A stretch of 64,000 nt of DNA from Cercis canadensis. Taxonomy: Eukaryota; Streptophyta; Magnoliopsida; Fabales; Fabaceae. Below, piece after piece: positions 50,331-62,870 of the stretch. A model generated the notes under the pieces. It was not told the origin of the DNA, made no database searches, and saw only the letters and a program-made list of their open reading frames with translations. Both the position numbers and the translations under genes were made by a program. The first letter of the stretch is position 1; each line of letters starts with the position of its first letter. Location: assembly GCA_003255065.1 (NCBI GenBank), contig QAOA01008029.1, forward strand, positions 192,133 to 256,132, in the 5' to 3' direction.

Positions 50331-53300
50331 TTCTCACTCAGATATTTTTCTCGTAGATCAATGAATCTGGGACGAGACAGTTTCCTGGAGAGTCACTATA
50401 TCTGGACTAGGACCCTCTTTCGGTTCATACCTATTTTTGATTCAGATATTTTTCTTGTAGATCACTGAATCTGGGACGGGATAGTTTCCTGGTAAGTCAT
50501 TATATCTTGTCTGTGACCCTGTTTCGGTTCATTCCTGTTTCTGACTCGGATATTTTTCTTGTAGATCACCGAATCTGGGACGGGATAGTTCCCTAGTGAG
50601 TTACTATATCTGGTTTGTGACTCTGTTTCGGTTCATCCCTGTTTCTGGCTCAGATATTTTTCTTGTAGATCACTGAATCTGGGACGGAACAGTTTCCTGG
50701 TGAGTCACTATATCTGGTCCGGGACCTTGTTTCGGTTCATCCCTATTTTTTACTCGAATATTTTCCTTGTGTTTCCTTGTTTCTGGGAATAGACAGTTTC
50801 CTGGAGAGTCACTATATCTGGGCCGGGAACCTGTTGCGGTTAATCCCTGTTTCTGACTCAGATATTTTTCTTGTAGATCACTGAATCTGGGACGAGACAG
50901 TTTCCTGGAGAGTCGCTATATCTGGACCAGGATCCTGTTTCGGTTCATCCCTATTTTTGCTTCAGATATTTTTCTTGTAGATCACTGAATCTGGGACGGG
51001 GTAGTTTCCTGGTGAGTCATTATATCTGGTCCGTGACCCTGTTTCGATTCATCCCTTTTTCTAACTCACATATTTTTCTTGTAGATCACTGAATCTGGGA
51101 CGAGACAGTTTGCTGGAGAGTCACTAGATCTGGATCAGGACCCTGTACCGGTTGATCCCTATTTTTGATTCAGATATTTTTCTTGTAGATCACTGAATCT
51201 GGGATGAGACAGTTTGCTGGAGAGTCACTATATCTGGACCAGGACCCTGTTTCGGTTCATCCTTAATTTTGATTCAGATATTTTTCTTGTAGAACACTGG
51301 ATCTGGGACGGGATAGTTTCCTGGTGAGTCATTATATCTGGTCCGTGACCCTGTTTCGGTTCATCCCAGTTTCTGACTCACATATTTTTCTTGTTGATCA
51401 CTGAATCTAGGACGAGACAGTTTCCTGAAGAGTCACTAGATCTGGACCAGGACCCTATTTCGGTTCATCCCTCTTTCTGGCTCAGATATTTTTCTTGTAG
51501 ATCACAGAATCTGAAACGGGATAGTTTCCTGGTGAGTCACTATATCTGGTCCGTGACCCTGTTTCGGTCATCCCTGTTTCTGACTCACATATTTTTCTTG
51601 TAGATCATTGAATCTGGGACGGGATAGTTTCCTGGTAAGTCACTATATCTGGTCCGGGACCTTGTTTCGGTTCATCCCTATTTTTGACTCGAATATTTTT
51701 CTTGTGTTTCCCTGTTTCTGGGAAGAGACAGTGTCCTGGACAGTCACTATATCTAGACCGGGACCCTGTGTCGGTTCATCACTGTTTCTGACTCAGATAT
51801 ATTCTTGTCGATCACTGAATCTGGGACGAGACTGTTTCCTGGAGAGTCTCTATATCTGGATCAGGACCCTGTTTCGGGTCATCGCTTTTTCTGACTCAGA
51901 TATTTTTCTTATGTTTCCCTATGTCTGGGACGAGCCAGTTGCCTTCAGAGCCAATATATCTGGACTGGGACACTGTTTCGGTTAATCCCTATTTATGACT
52001 CAGATACTTTTCCTGTAAATCACTAAATCAGGGACGGGACAGTTTCCTGGTGAGTCACTATATCTGGAACGGGACCCTGTTTTGGTTAATCCTTGTTTCT
52101 GACTCAGTTTTTTTTCTTGTAGATCACTAAATCTGGGACGGGACAGTTTCCTGGAGAGTCGCTATATCTGGACTGGGACCCTGTTTCGGTTCATCCCTGT
52201 TTCTGACTCAGATATTTTTCTTTTAGATCACTGAATCTGGGACGGAACAGTTTCCTGGTGAATCACTACATCTGGTCCGGGAACTTGTTTCGGTTCATCC
52301 CTATTTTTGACTCGAATATTTTTCTTGTGTTTGCTTGTTTCTGGGAAGAGACAGTTTTCTGGAGAGTCAATATATCTGGGCCGGGACCCTGTTTCGGTTA
52401 ATCCCTGTTTCTGACTCAGATATTTTTCTTGTATATCACTGAATCTGGGACGAGACAGTTTCCTGGAGAGTCACTATATCTGGACCTGGACCCTATTTCG
52501 GTTCATGCCTATTTTTGATTCAGATATTTTTCTTGTAGATCGCTGAATCTGGGACGGGATAGTTCCCTAGTGAGTAACTATATCTGGTCCGGGAGCCTGT
52601 TTCGGTTCATTCCTGTTACTGACTCGGATATTTTTCTTATAGATCACTGAATGTGGGACAGGATAGTTCCCTAGTGAGTAACTATATCTGGTCCGTGACC
52701 CTGTTTTGGTTCATTCCTGTTTCTCACTCAGATATTTTTCTTGTAGATCAATGAATATAGGACGAGATAGTTTCCTGGAGAGTCGCTATATCTGGACCAG
52801 GACCCTGTTTCTGTTCGTCTTTGTTTCTGACTCAGATATTTTTCTTGTAGATCACTGAATCTGGGATGGAACAGTTTCGTGGTGAGTCACTATATCTGGT
52901 CTAGGACCTTGTTTCGGTTCATCCCTATTTTTGACTCGAATATTTTTCTTGTGTTTCCTTATTTCTAGGAAGAGACAGTTTCCTGGAGAGTCACTATATC
53001 TGGGCCGGGACCCTGTTTCGGTTAATCCCTGTTTCTGACTCTGATATTTTTCTTGTACATCATTGAATCTAGGACGAGGCAGTTTCCTGGAGAGTCACTA
53101 TATCTGGACCAGGACTCTGTTTCGGTTCATGCCTATTTTTGATTCAGATATTTTTCTTGTAGATCACTGAATCTGGGACGGGATAGTTTCCTGGTGAGTC
53201 ATTATATCTGGTCCGTGACCCTGTTTCGGTTCATCCCTATTTCTTGCTCACATATTTTTCTTGTAGATCACTGAATCTGGAACGAGACAATTTGCTGGAG

Positions 53301-53493
53301 AGTCACTAGATCTGGATCAGGACCCTGTTTCGGTACATTCCTATTTATGACTCAGATATTTTTCTTGTAGATCACTGAATCTGGGACGGGATAGTTTCCT
53401 TGTGAGTTACTATATCTAGACCAGGACCCTGTTTCGGTTCATCCCTATTTCTGACTCATATATTTTTCTTGTAGATCACTGAATCTGGGACGG

Positions 53494-55250
53494 GATAGTT
53501 CCCAGCTGAGTAACTATATCTGGTCCATGACCGTGTTTCGGTTCATCCTTATTTCTCAGTCAGATATTTTTCTTATGTTTCCCTATGTCTGGGATGAGCC
53601 AGTTTCCTGGTAAGTCACTATATCTGGACCGGGACCCTGTTTTGGTTCATCCCTGTTTCTGACTCACATATTTTTCTTGTAGATCACTGAATCTGGGACA
53701 TGATAGTTCTTTGCTGAGTAACTATATCTGGTCCGTGACCCTGTTTCGGTTCATCCCTATTTCTCAGTCAGATATTTTTCTTATGTTTCCCTATGTCTGG
53801 GACGAGCCACTTTCCTGGTGAGTCACTATATCTGGACCGTGACCCTGTTTTGGTTCATCCCATTTTCTGACTCACATATTTTTCTTGTAGATCACTGAAT
53901 CTGGGACGGGACAGTTTTCTTGTAAGTCACTATATCTGGTCCGGGATCTTGTTTCGGTTCATCCCTGTTTTTGACTCGAATATTTTTCTTGTGTTTCTTT
54001 GTTTCTGGGAAGAGACAGTTTCCTGGAGAGTCACAATATCTGAGTCGGGACCCTCTTTCGGTTAATCCTGTTTCTGACTCAGATATTTATCTTGTAGATC
54101 AATGAATCTGGGACAAGACAGTTTCATGTAGAGTCACTATATCTGGACCAGGACACTCTTTCGGATCATCCCTGTTTCTGACTCATATATTTTTCTTGTA
54201 GATCACTGAATCTGGGACAGGATAGTTCCCAGCTGAGTAACTATATGTGGTCCATGACCCTGTTTCGGTTCATCCCTATTTCTCAGTCAGATATGTTTCT
54301 TATGTTTCCCTATGTCTGGGACGAGCCAGTTTCCTGGTGAGTCACTATATCTGGACCGGGACCATGTTTTGGTTCATCCCTGTTTCTGACTCACATATTT
54401 TTCTTGTAGATCACTGAATCTGGGACATGATAGTTCTTTGCTGAGTAACTATATCTGGTCCGTGACCCTGTTTCGGTTCATCCCTATTTCTCAGTCAGAT
54501 ATTTTTCTTATGTTTCCCTATGTCTGGGACGAGCCACTTTCCCGGTGAGTCACTATATCTGGACCGGGACCCTGTTTTGGTTCATCCCATTTTCTGACTC
54601 ACATATTTTTCTTGTAGATCACTGAATCTGGGACGGGACAGTTTTCTTGTAAGTCACTATATCTGGTCCGGGACCTTGTTTCGGTTCATCCCTGTTTTTG
54701 ACTCGAATATTTTTCTTGTGTTTCTTTGTTTCTGGGAAGAGACAGTTTCCTGGAGAGTCACAATATCTGAGTCGGGACCCTCTTTCGGTTAATCCTGTTT
54801 CTGACTCAGATATTTATCTTGTAGATCAATGAATCTGGGACGAGACAGTTTCATGTAGAGTCACTATATCTGGACCAGGACACTCTTTCGGATCATCCCT
54901 ATTTCTGACTCATATATTTTTCTTGTAGATCACTGAATCTGGGACAGGATAGTTCCCAGCTGAGTAACTATATGTTGTCCATGACCCTGTTTCGGTTCAT
55001 CCCTATTTCTCAGTCAGATATTTTTCTTATGTTTCCCTATGTCTGGGACGAGCCAGTTTCCTGGTGAGTCACTATATCTGGACCGGGACCATGTTTTGGT
55101 TCATCCCTGTTTCTGACTCACATATTTTTCTTGTAGATCACTGAATCTGGGACGGGACAGTTTTCTTGTAAGTCACTATATCTGGTCCGGGACCTTGTTT
55201 CGGTTCATCCCTGTTTTTAACTCGAATATTTTTCTTGTGTTTCTCTGTTT
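53494..55250 (+). repeat. 7-monomer higher-order repeat (727 bp), about 2.4 copies
   Basis: GATAGTTCCCAGCTGAG begins at 53494, 54221 and 54948, exactly 727 bp apart. GGGACATGATAGTTCTTTGC (TGATAGTTCT at 53701 and 54428) gives the same period. Copies 1 and 2 are near identical, sharing AATATCTGAGTCGGGACCC, GTTAATCCTGTTTCTGAC and AGTTTCATGTAGAGTCAC. Copy 3 skips about two monomers near 55150, then continues. Confidence 0.9.
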
Positions 55251-58200
55251 CTGGGAAGAGACAGTTTCCTGGAGAGCCACTATATCTAGTCTGGGACCCT
55301 GTTTTGGTTCATCCCTGTTTCTGACTCAGATATTTTTCTTATCGATCACTGAATCTGGGACGGGACTGTTTCCTGGAGGGTCACTATATTTGAATCGGGA
55401 CCATGTTTCGAATCATCCCTTTTTCTGACTCAGATATTTTTCTTATGTTTCCCTATGTCTGGGACAAGCCAGTTTCCTTCAGAGTCAATATATCTGGACC
55501 GGGAACCTGTTTCGGTTAATCCCTATTTTTGACTCAAATATTTTTCTTGTAAATCACTAAATCAGGGACGGGACATTTTCCTGGTGAGTCACAATATCTG
55601 GAACAGGACCCTGTTTCGGTTAATCCCTGTTTCTGACTCATATTTTTTTCTTGTAGATCACTGAATCTGGGACGGATCAGTTTCCTGGAGAGTCACTATA
55701 TCTGGACCTGGACCCTGTTTCGGTTCATCCCTGTTTCTGACTCAGATATTTTTCTTATAGATCACTGAATCTGGGACGGGATAGTTCCCTGCTGAGTAAC
55801 TATATCTGGTCCGTGACCCTGTTTCGGTTCATCCCTGTTTCTCACTCAGATATTTTTCTTGTAGATCAATGAATCTGGGATGAGACAGTTTCCTGGTGAG
55901 TCACTATATCTGAAACGGGACCCTGTTTCGGTTCATCACTGTTTGACTCAGATTTTTTTCTTGTAACTCACTGAATCTGGGACGGATCAGTTTCCTGGAG
56001 AGTCACTATATCTGGACCAGGACCCTGTTTCGGTTCATCCCTATTTCTGACTCAGATATTTTTCTTGTGTTTCCCTTTATCTGGTACCGGGCAGTTTTTG
56101 GCAAGTCACTATATGTGGTCCGGGACCCTGTTTCGGTTCATTATTATTTCTGACTCTGATATTTTTCTCTGAGATCACTGAATCTGGGACGGGGTAGTTC
56201 CCTGCTGAGTAACTATATCTGGTCCGTGACCCTGTTTTGGTTCATCCCTGTTTCTCACTCAGATATTTTTCTTGTTGATGAATGAATCTGGGACGAGACA
56301 GTTTCCTGGAGAGTCACTATGTCTGGACCAGGACACTGTTTCGGTTCATCCCTTTTTCTGACTCAATTATTTTTCTTGTTGATCACTGAATCTGGGACGG
56401 GATAGTTTCCTTGTGAGTCATTATATCTGGTCTGTGACCCTGTTTCGGTTCATCCCTGTTTCTGACTCACATATGTTCCTTGTAGATCACTGAATCTGGG
56501 ACGAGACAGTTTCCTAGAGAGTCACTAGATCTGGACCAGGATCCTGTTTCGGTTCATCCCTATTTCTAACTCAGATATTTTTCTTGTAGATCACTGAATC
56601 TGGCACGGGATAGTTCCCTGCTGAGTAACTATATCTGGTCCATTACCCTGTTTCGGTTCATCCCTGTTTCTCACTCAAATATTTTTCTTGTAGATCAATG
56701 AATCTGAGATGACGCCGTTTCCCGGAGAGTCACTATATCTGGTCCGGGACCTTGTTTCGGTTCATCCCTGTTTTTGACTCGAATATTTTTCTTGTGTTTC
56801 TCTGTTTCTGGGAAGAGACAGTTTCCTGGAGAGTCACTATATCTGGTCCGGGACCCTGGTTCGGTTAATCCCTGTTTCTGACTCAGATATTTTTCTTGTC
56901 GATCACTGAATCTGGGACGGGACTGTTTCCTGGAGAGTCACTATCTTTGGATTGGGACCTTGTTTCGAATCATCCCTTTTTCTGACTCAGATATTTTTCT
57001 TATGTTTCCCTATGTCTAGGACGAGCCAGTTTTCTTCAGAGTCAATATATGTAGACCGGGACCCTGTTTCGGGTAATCCCAATTTCTGACTCAATTATTT
57101 TTCTTGTAAATCACTAAATCAGGGACGGGACAGTTTCCTAGTGAGTCACTATATCTGGAACGGGACCCTGTTTCGGTTCATGCCTGTTCCTTACTCAGAT
57201 TTTTTTCTTGTGGATCACTGAATCTGGGACGGATCAGTTTCCTAGAGAGTCACTATATCTGGACTGGGACCCTGTTTCAGTTCATCCCTATTTAGGACAC
57301 AGAGATTTTTCTTTGGTTTCCCTTTTTCTGGGACCGGGCAGTTTTTTGGCAAGTCACTATATGTGGTCCGGGACCATCTTTCGGTTCATTCCTGTTTCTG
57401 ACCCAGATATTTTTCTTGTAGATCAATGAATCTAGGACGGGATAGTTCCCTGCTGAGTAACTATATCTGGTCCGTGACCCTGTTTCGGTTAATCCCTGTT
57501 TCTCACTCAGATTTTTTCTTGTAGATGAATGAATCTGGGATGAGACAGTTTCCTGGAGAGTCACTATATCTGGACCAGGACTCTGTTTCGGGTAATCCCA
57601 ATTTCTGACTCAATTATTTTGCTTGTAAATCACTAAATAAGGGACGGGACAGTTTCCTGGTGAGTGACTATATCTGGAACGGGACCCTGTTTCGGTTCAT
57701 CCCTGTTTCTGACTCAGAATTTTTTTTTTGTAGATCACTGAATCTGGGACGGATCAGTTTCCTGGAGAGTCACTATATCTGGACCGGTACCCTATTTCGG
57801 TTTATCCCTGTTTATGACTCAGTTATTTTTCTTTTGTTTCCCTTTATCTGGGACCGAGCAGTTTTCTGGCAAGTCACTATATGTGGTCCGGCACCCTGTT
57901 TCGGTTCATTCCTGTTTCTGACTCAGATATTTTTCTTGGAGATCACTGAATCTGGGACGGGATAGTTCCCTTCTGAGTAACTATATCTGGTCCATTACCC
58001 TGTTTCGGTTCATCCCTGTTTCTCACTCAGATATTTTTCTTGTAGATCAATGAATCTGGGATGAGACAGTTTCCTAGAGAGCCACTATATCTGGTCCGGG
58101 ACCTTGTTTCGGTTCATCCCTGTTTTTGACTTGAATATTTTTCTTGTGTTTCTCTGTTTCTGGGAAGAGAAAGTTTCCTTGAGAGTCACTATATCTGGTC

Positions 58201-58981
58201 CGGGACCCTGGTTTGGTTCATCCCTGTTTCTGACTCAGATATTTTTCTTGTCGATCATTGAATCTGGGACGGGACTGTTTCTTGGAGAGTCACTATATTT
58301 GGATCGGGACCTTGTTTCGAATCATCCCTTTTTCTGACTCAGATATTTTTCTTATGTTTCCCTATGTCTGGGACGAGCCAGTTTTCTTCAGAGTCAATAT
58401 ATCTGGACCGAGACCCTGTTTCGGGTAATCCCAATTTCTGACTCAATTATTTTTCTTGTAAATCACTAAATCAGGGACGGGACAGTTTCCTGTTGAGTCA
58501 CTATATCTGGAACGGGACCCTGTTTCGGTTCATGCCTGTTTCTGACTCAGATTTTTTTCTTGTGGATCACTGAATCTGGGACGGATCAGTTTCCTGGAGA
58601 GTCACTATATCTGGACCGGAACCCTGTTTCAGTTCATCCCTGTTTATGACACAGAGATTTTTCTTTTGTTTCCCTTTTTCTGGGACCGGGCAGTTTTTTC
58701 GCAAGTCACTATATGTGGTCCGGGACCCTCTTTCGGTTCAATCCTGTTTCTGACCCTGATATTTTTCTTGTAGATCAATGAATCTAGGACGGGATAGTTC
58801 CCTGCTGAGTAACAATATCTGGTCCGTGACCCTGTTTCGGTTAATCCCTGTTTCTCACTCAGATATTTTTCTTGTAGATCAATGAATTTGGGATGAGACA
58901 GTTTCCTGGAGAGTCACTATATCTGGACCAGGACTCTGTTTCGGGTAATCCCAATTTCTGACTCAAATATTTTTCTTGTAA

Positions 58982-58986
58982 ATCAC
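58982..58986 (+). repeat. Target site duplication, left, LTR copy 2 (ATCAC)
   Basis: ATCAC of the satellite block CTTGTAAATCAC, directly before TGATGAACAC. Confidence 0.9.
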
Positions 58987-60412
58987 TGATGAACACACTT
59001 TTTATACAATAGTTATTCCTCATACTTAGTCTTTTAAACCTCTTTTGGGCTGAATTGCATAGACTTAGACCTCATTTCATGACTTAGGATCCATTTATGC
59101 TTAATTGCAATTTCCAGCAATACTAGGCATTATATGCTGTCTCTGTGTTTCAGGCATATCTTGAGTTCTGTATGTCCAAAAATTCCGAGGCATACCTTGT
59201 TGTAAAGCTGAGAGAATTGTCTACAACTTTCTTTCAGGGCTCCAAAGCTAATTCGGACGTTCAGAAGGTCATATGCAGCCTGGAAGCCAGAGAAGACATG
59301 CTGTCGCAGGATCCTGACCTACATGCAGTATTTGGGTCATAACTTGAGTTGTATATGTCATATGGACCTGAAACTGGTACCATTGGAAATCTAACAGACA
59401 TAGCTCCAATTGATATGCAGACCGGTTCACCATATTTTATGTGGAAGATGGTCTTATTTGCTGTGCAAGTTAGCTGACGGTTCCAGACACCTTCTGCCAC
59501 TTAAATGGGCCTAACTTCCTCATGACAAGTCCAAATGGGCCCAAACCAAAGCCCAATTGAAGCTAAGGCCCATGGGAACAAGTGTGCCCTAAGGGCAATT
59601 TGGGTGTGCATGTAAAATTGGAGGTCTATATCAGCAAGAGGGGGGCAGCCGAAATTCATAATCAAGTTTTAGATATTTTAGACAGCTTTCTAGTCTTTCC
59701 TTAGCTCTTAAGTTTTCTCTTAGATATTTTGTAAGAACTTAGCTTCTCTTGTTCATGGAGGGCTAATTCATCAATCAATCCAGGTTTTGGCTGTTCTGAT
59801 TATTGGTTTTGAGATTATGAGTTGTTGTTATTCATTCAATGATTAATCTGCTTCTTTCAATCCTTTGAAATATTCTGTTTGAATTGCTTAATTCGAATTT
59901 GGATCTTCATGTGTGATTGCTTAATTGCATGTGATAAAAGAGGATTGTATGGTTGATTAATGTTTCTGAGCTTTTGGATGGATTAATCACCTTGGCTGGA
60001 TCATGGACTTAGGTAAAACTAGACTTGAATGTTTGCTTAATTCATTTAGTCTTAGTTGAATCCGAATTCTGGTTGCTTAACCAGTGGACATCCATAGAAC
60101 ATTGAGAGGCGTCTTGATATGTTTTAAAGGCCAAGAACATGATTAATAATTGAATGGATCATTAGAAATCAAGGATGAATCAAAATCAGAATCAGTTAAG
60201 GCTTGGATTGGTTGTTTTCCTTTAGGTTACCACTTTCAATTAATTTCTGTCAAGCACTTAAAACAAACACAACCCCCCTGTTTACATGCTTCTTAATATG
60301 ATTCACTAAGTAGAACAATCCTTAGGTTCGACTTAGGGCTGCCCTATGCTGCAAAAAGCTAGGTAACCGACCTTAAAAATTAAGTAATTTGAGGAGCCTC
60401 GGCAGCTCATCA
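58987..60412 (+). mobile_element. Solo LTR, copy 2 (1426 bp)
   Basis: Same element as copy 1 in the opposite orientation. It begins TGATGAACACACTTTTTATA and ends GGCAGCTCATCA. It is flanked by the 5-bp duplication ATCAC at 58982-58986 and 60413-60417, and excision restores the monomer sequence GTAAATCACTAAATCAGGGA. The target duplication differs from that of copy 1 and the two copies differ at many positions, so these are separate insertions, not one duplicated with the array. Within it, a TATA-like site lies at about 59627, followed by a pyrimidine-rich stretch (59690-59750). There are no long open frames and no reverse transcriptase or integrase motifs. A short-TIR DNA transposon is the alternative, but TG...CA ends with a 5-bp duplication favour an LTR. 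Confidence 0.91.
59625..59633 (+). promoter_or_regulatory. Possible LTR TATA-like element
   Basis: GGTCTATATCAGCA in LTR copy 2 has a conserved counterpart in copy 1 (GCTGATATAGACC on the plus strand, 31391-31403). It lies in the middle of the LTR, upstream of a pyrimidine-rich stretch, a usual place for the U3/R promoter. The match to a plant TATA box is weak and there is no evidence of activity. Confidence 0.3.
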
Positions 60413-60417
60413 ATCAC
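60413..60417 (+). repeat. Target site duplication, right, LTR copy 2 (ATCAC)
   Basis: ATCAC directly after CAGCTCATCA, continuing into the satellite as TAAATCAGGGACGGG. It is an exact match to the left duplicate. Confidence 0.9.
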
Positions 60418-61429
60418 TAAATCAGGGACGGGACAGTTTCCTAGTGAGTGACTATATCTGGAACGGGACCCTGTTTCGGTTCATCCCTGTTTCTGACTCA
60501 GAATTTTTTTTTGTAGATCACTGAATCTGGGACGGATCAGTTTCCTGGAGAGTCACTATATCTGGACCGGGACCCTGTTTCGGTTCATCCCTGTTTATGA
60601 CTCAGATATTTTTCTTTTGTTTCCATTTATCTGGGACCGGACAGTTTTCTGGCAAGTCACTATATGTGGTCCGGCACCTTGTTTCGGTTCATTCCTGTTT
60701 CTGACTCAGATATTTTTCTTATAGATCACTGAATCTGGGACGGGATAGTTCCCTGCTGAGTAACTATATCTGGTCCATTACCCTATTTCGGTTCATCCCT
60801 GTTTCTCACTCAAATATTTTTCTTGTAGATCAATGAATCTGGGATGAGATAGTTTCCTGGAAAGTCACTATATCTGGTCCGGGACCTTGTTTCGGTTCAT
60901 CCCTGTTTTTGACTCGAATATTTTTCTTGTGTTTCTCTGTTTCTGGGAAGAGACAGTTTCCTGGAGAGTCACTATATCTGGTCTGGGACCCTGGTTCGGT
61001 TCATCCCTGTTTCTGACTCAGATATTTTTCTTGTCGATCACTGAATCTGGGACGAGACTGTTTCCTGGAGAGTCACTATATTTGGATCGGGACCTTGTTT
61101 CGAATCATCCCTTTTTCTGACTCAGATATTTTTCTTATGTTTCCTTATCTCTGGGACGAGCCAGTTTCCTTCAGAGTCAATATATCTGGACCGGGACCCT
61201 GTTTCGGGTAATCCCAATTTTTGACTCAATTATTTTTCTTGTAAATCACTAAATCAGGGACGGGACAGTTTCCTGGTGAGTCACTATATCTGGAACGGGA
61301 CCCAGTTTCGGTTCATCACAATTTGACTCAGATTTTTTTCTTGTAGATAACTGAATCTGGGACAGATCAGTTTCCTGGAGAGTCAATATATCTGGACCAG
61401 GACCCTATTTCGGTTCATCCCTATTTTTG

Positions 61430-62870
61430 ACTCAGATATTTTTCATGTAGATCACTGAATCTGGGACGGGACAGTTTCCTGGTGAATCACAATATCTGGA
61501 CCGAGACCCTGTTTCGGTTCTTCCGTGTTTCTGACTCAGATATTTTTCTTCTAGATCACTGAATCTGGGACGGGACTGTTTCCTGGTGAGTCAATATATC
61601 TGGTCCGGGACCCTGTTTCGGTTTATCACTATTTCTGTCTCGGATATTTTTTTTGTGTTCCCCTTTAACTGGGACGGGACAGTTTTCTTGTAAGTCACTA
61701 TTTCTGGTCCGGGACCCTGTTTCGGTTCATCCCTGTTTCTAACTTGGATATTTCTCTTGTGTTTCCCTTGATTTGGGACGGGAAAATTTTCTGGTAAGTC
61801 ACTATATCTTGTCTGGGATCCCGTTTCGGTTCATCACTGTTCCTGACTCAAATATTTTTCTTGTAAATTCATGAATCTGGGACGGGACAGTTTCCAGGTG
61901 AGTCACTATATCTGGACCGGGACCCTGTTTCGGTTCATCCGTGTTTCTGACTCAAATATTTTTCTTGTAGATCATTGAATCTGGGACAGCACAGTTTCCT
62001 GGTGAGTCACCATATGTGGTCCGGGTCCCTATGTCGGTTTATCCCGATTTCTGACTAGGATATTTTTCTTGTGTTTCTCTTTAACTGGGACGGGACAGTT
62101 TTCTGGTCAGTCCCCATATCTGGTCCGGGACCATGTTTCAGTTTATCTCTGTTCCTGACTCAGATAACTTTCCTGTAAATCACTGAATCTGGGACGGGAC
62201 AGTTTCCTGGTGGGTCACTATAACTGGACCGGGACCCTGTTTCGGTTCATTTGTGTTTCTGACTCAGATATTTTTCTTTTAGATCACTGCATCTGGGACG
62301 GGACTGTTTCCTGGTGAGTCACAATATCTGGTCCGGGACCCTGTTTTGGTTTATCCATATTTCTGACTCGGATATTTTTTCTTGTGTTTCTCTTTAACTG
62401 GAATGGGACAGTTTTCTGGTAAGTCACCATATCTGGTCCGGGACCCTGTTTCGGTTCATCCCTGTTTCTGACTTGGATATTTTTCTTGTGTTTCACTTGA
62501 TCTAGGACGGGAAAGTTTTCTGGTAAGCCACTATATTTGGTCTGGGATCCTGTTTCGGTTCATCACAGTTCCTGACTCAAATATTTTTCTTGTAAATCAC
62601 TGAATCTAGGACGGGACAATTTCTTGGTGAGTCACTATATCTGGACCGGGACCCTGTTCCAGTTCATCCATCTTTCTGACTCAGATATTTTTCTTGTAGA
62701 TCATATAATCTGGGACGGGACTTTTTCCTGTTGAGTCACTATATCTGGTCCGGTTCCCTGTTTCAGTTTATCCCTATTTCTGACTAGGATATTTTTCTTG
62801 TGTTTCTCTTTAACTGGGACGGGACAATTTTCTGGTAAGTCACCATATCTGGTCCGGGACCCTGTTTCGG
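61430..62870 (+). repeat. Mosaic segment matching 41.5-42.5 and 43.2-43.7 kb
   Basis: 61430-62420 matches 41.5-42.5 kb (TTATCACTATTTCTGTCTCG at 61623 versus 41704, offset 19,919). 62420-62870 matches 43.2-43.7 kb (TTCACTTGATCTAGGACGGG at 62492 versus 43301, offset 19,191). The offset change is 728 bp, exactly 7 monomers, so this copy lacks seven monomers that are present in the other. At 62870 it changes again to the 47.2-kb segment. Confidence 0.83.

Larger units (their letters stand above)
32040..58986 (+). repeat. 104-bp satellite array, main right part (plus sense)
   Basis: About 259 monomers continuing the plus-sense array after solo LTR copy 1. Up to about 47.4 kb the B and C forms dominate. 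From about 47.4 kb new variants become common (see the D zone entry). Multiple higher-order repeats and duplications are listed separately. Open frames in this region repeat the phrases SLNLGRDSFLVSHYIWSGTL and FRFIPVSDSDIFL, which are translations of the monomer. No gene is supported. Confidence 0.97.
47450..61430 (+). repeat. Satellite zone dominated by D-type monomer variants
   Basis: From about 47450 several variant monomers appear that are rare or absent to the left. (i) GGACCGGGCAGTTTTTTGG with CAAGTCACTAGATGTGGTCC or ATATGTGGTCC. (ii) GGATAGTTCCCTGCTGAG with TAACTATATCTGGTCCGTGA. (iii) TTCTTATGTTTCCCTATG with TCTGGGACGAGCCAGTTTCC and TTCAGAGTCAATATATCTGG. (iv) GGACGGATCAGTTTCCTGG. They occur in a fixed relative order and form the 6-, 7- and 13-monomer higher-order repeats of this zone. 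The range includes solo LTR copy 2. The zone marks separate homogenisation from the B/C zone to the left. Confidence 0.8.
56170..61430 (+). repeat. 13-monomer higher-order repeat (1352 bp) split by solo LTR copy 2
   Basis: TTGTTTCGAATCATCCC marks 56961, 58313 and 61096 (by its TGTTTCGAAT). The first spacing is 1352 bp (13x104). The second is 2783 bp, which equals 1352 once the LTR and its target duplication (1431 bp) are removed. Units contain in order the GATAGTTCCCTGCTGAG monomer, a TTTCTGGGAAGAGACAG monomer, a TTGTCGATCACTGAATC monomer, the TTCTTATGTTTCCCTATG monomer and the CACTAAATCAGGGACGGG monomer. The LTR entered after the repeat had formed. Confidence 0.86.

Noticed and set aside
59145-59342. 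65-codon frame in LTR copy 2 as a gene
   Set aside because: It is short, has no recognised domain, and overlaps the opposite-strand frame conserved in both LTR copies.
30607-60417. The two LTR copies as the ends of one large retrotransposon
   Set aside because: They are in opposite orientation, 27 kb apart, each with its own matching target duplication, and the DNA between them is satellite.
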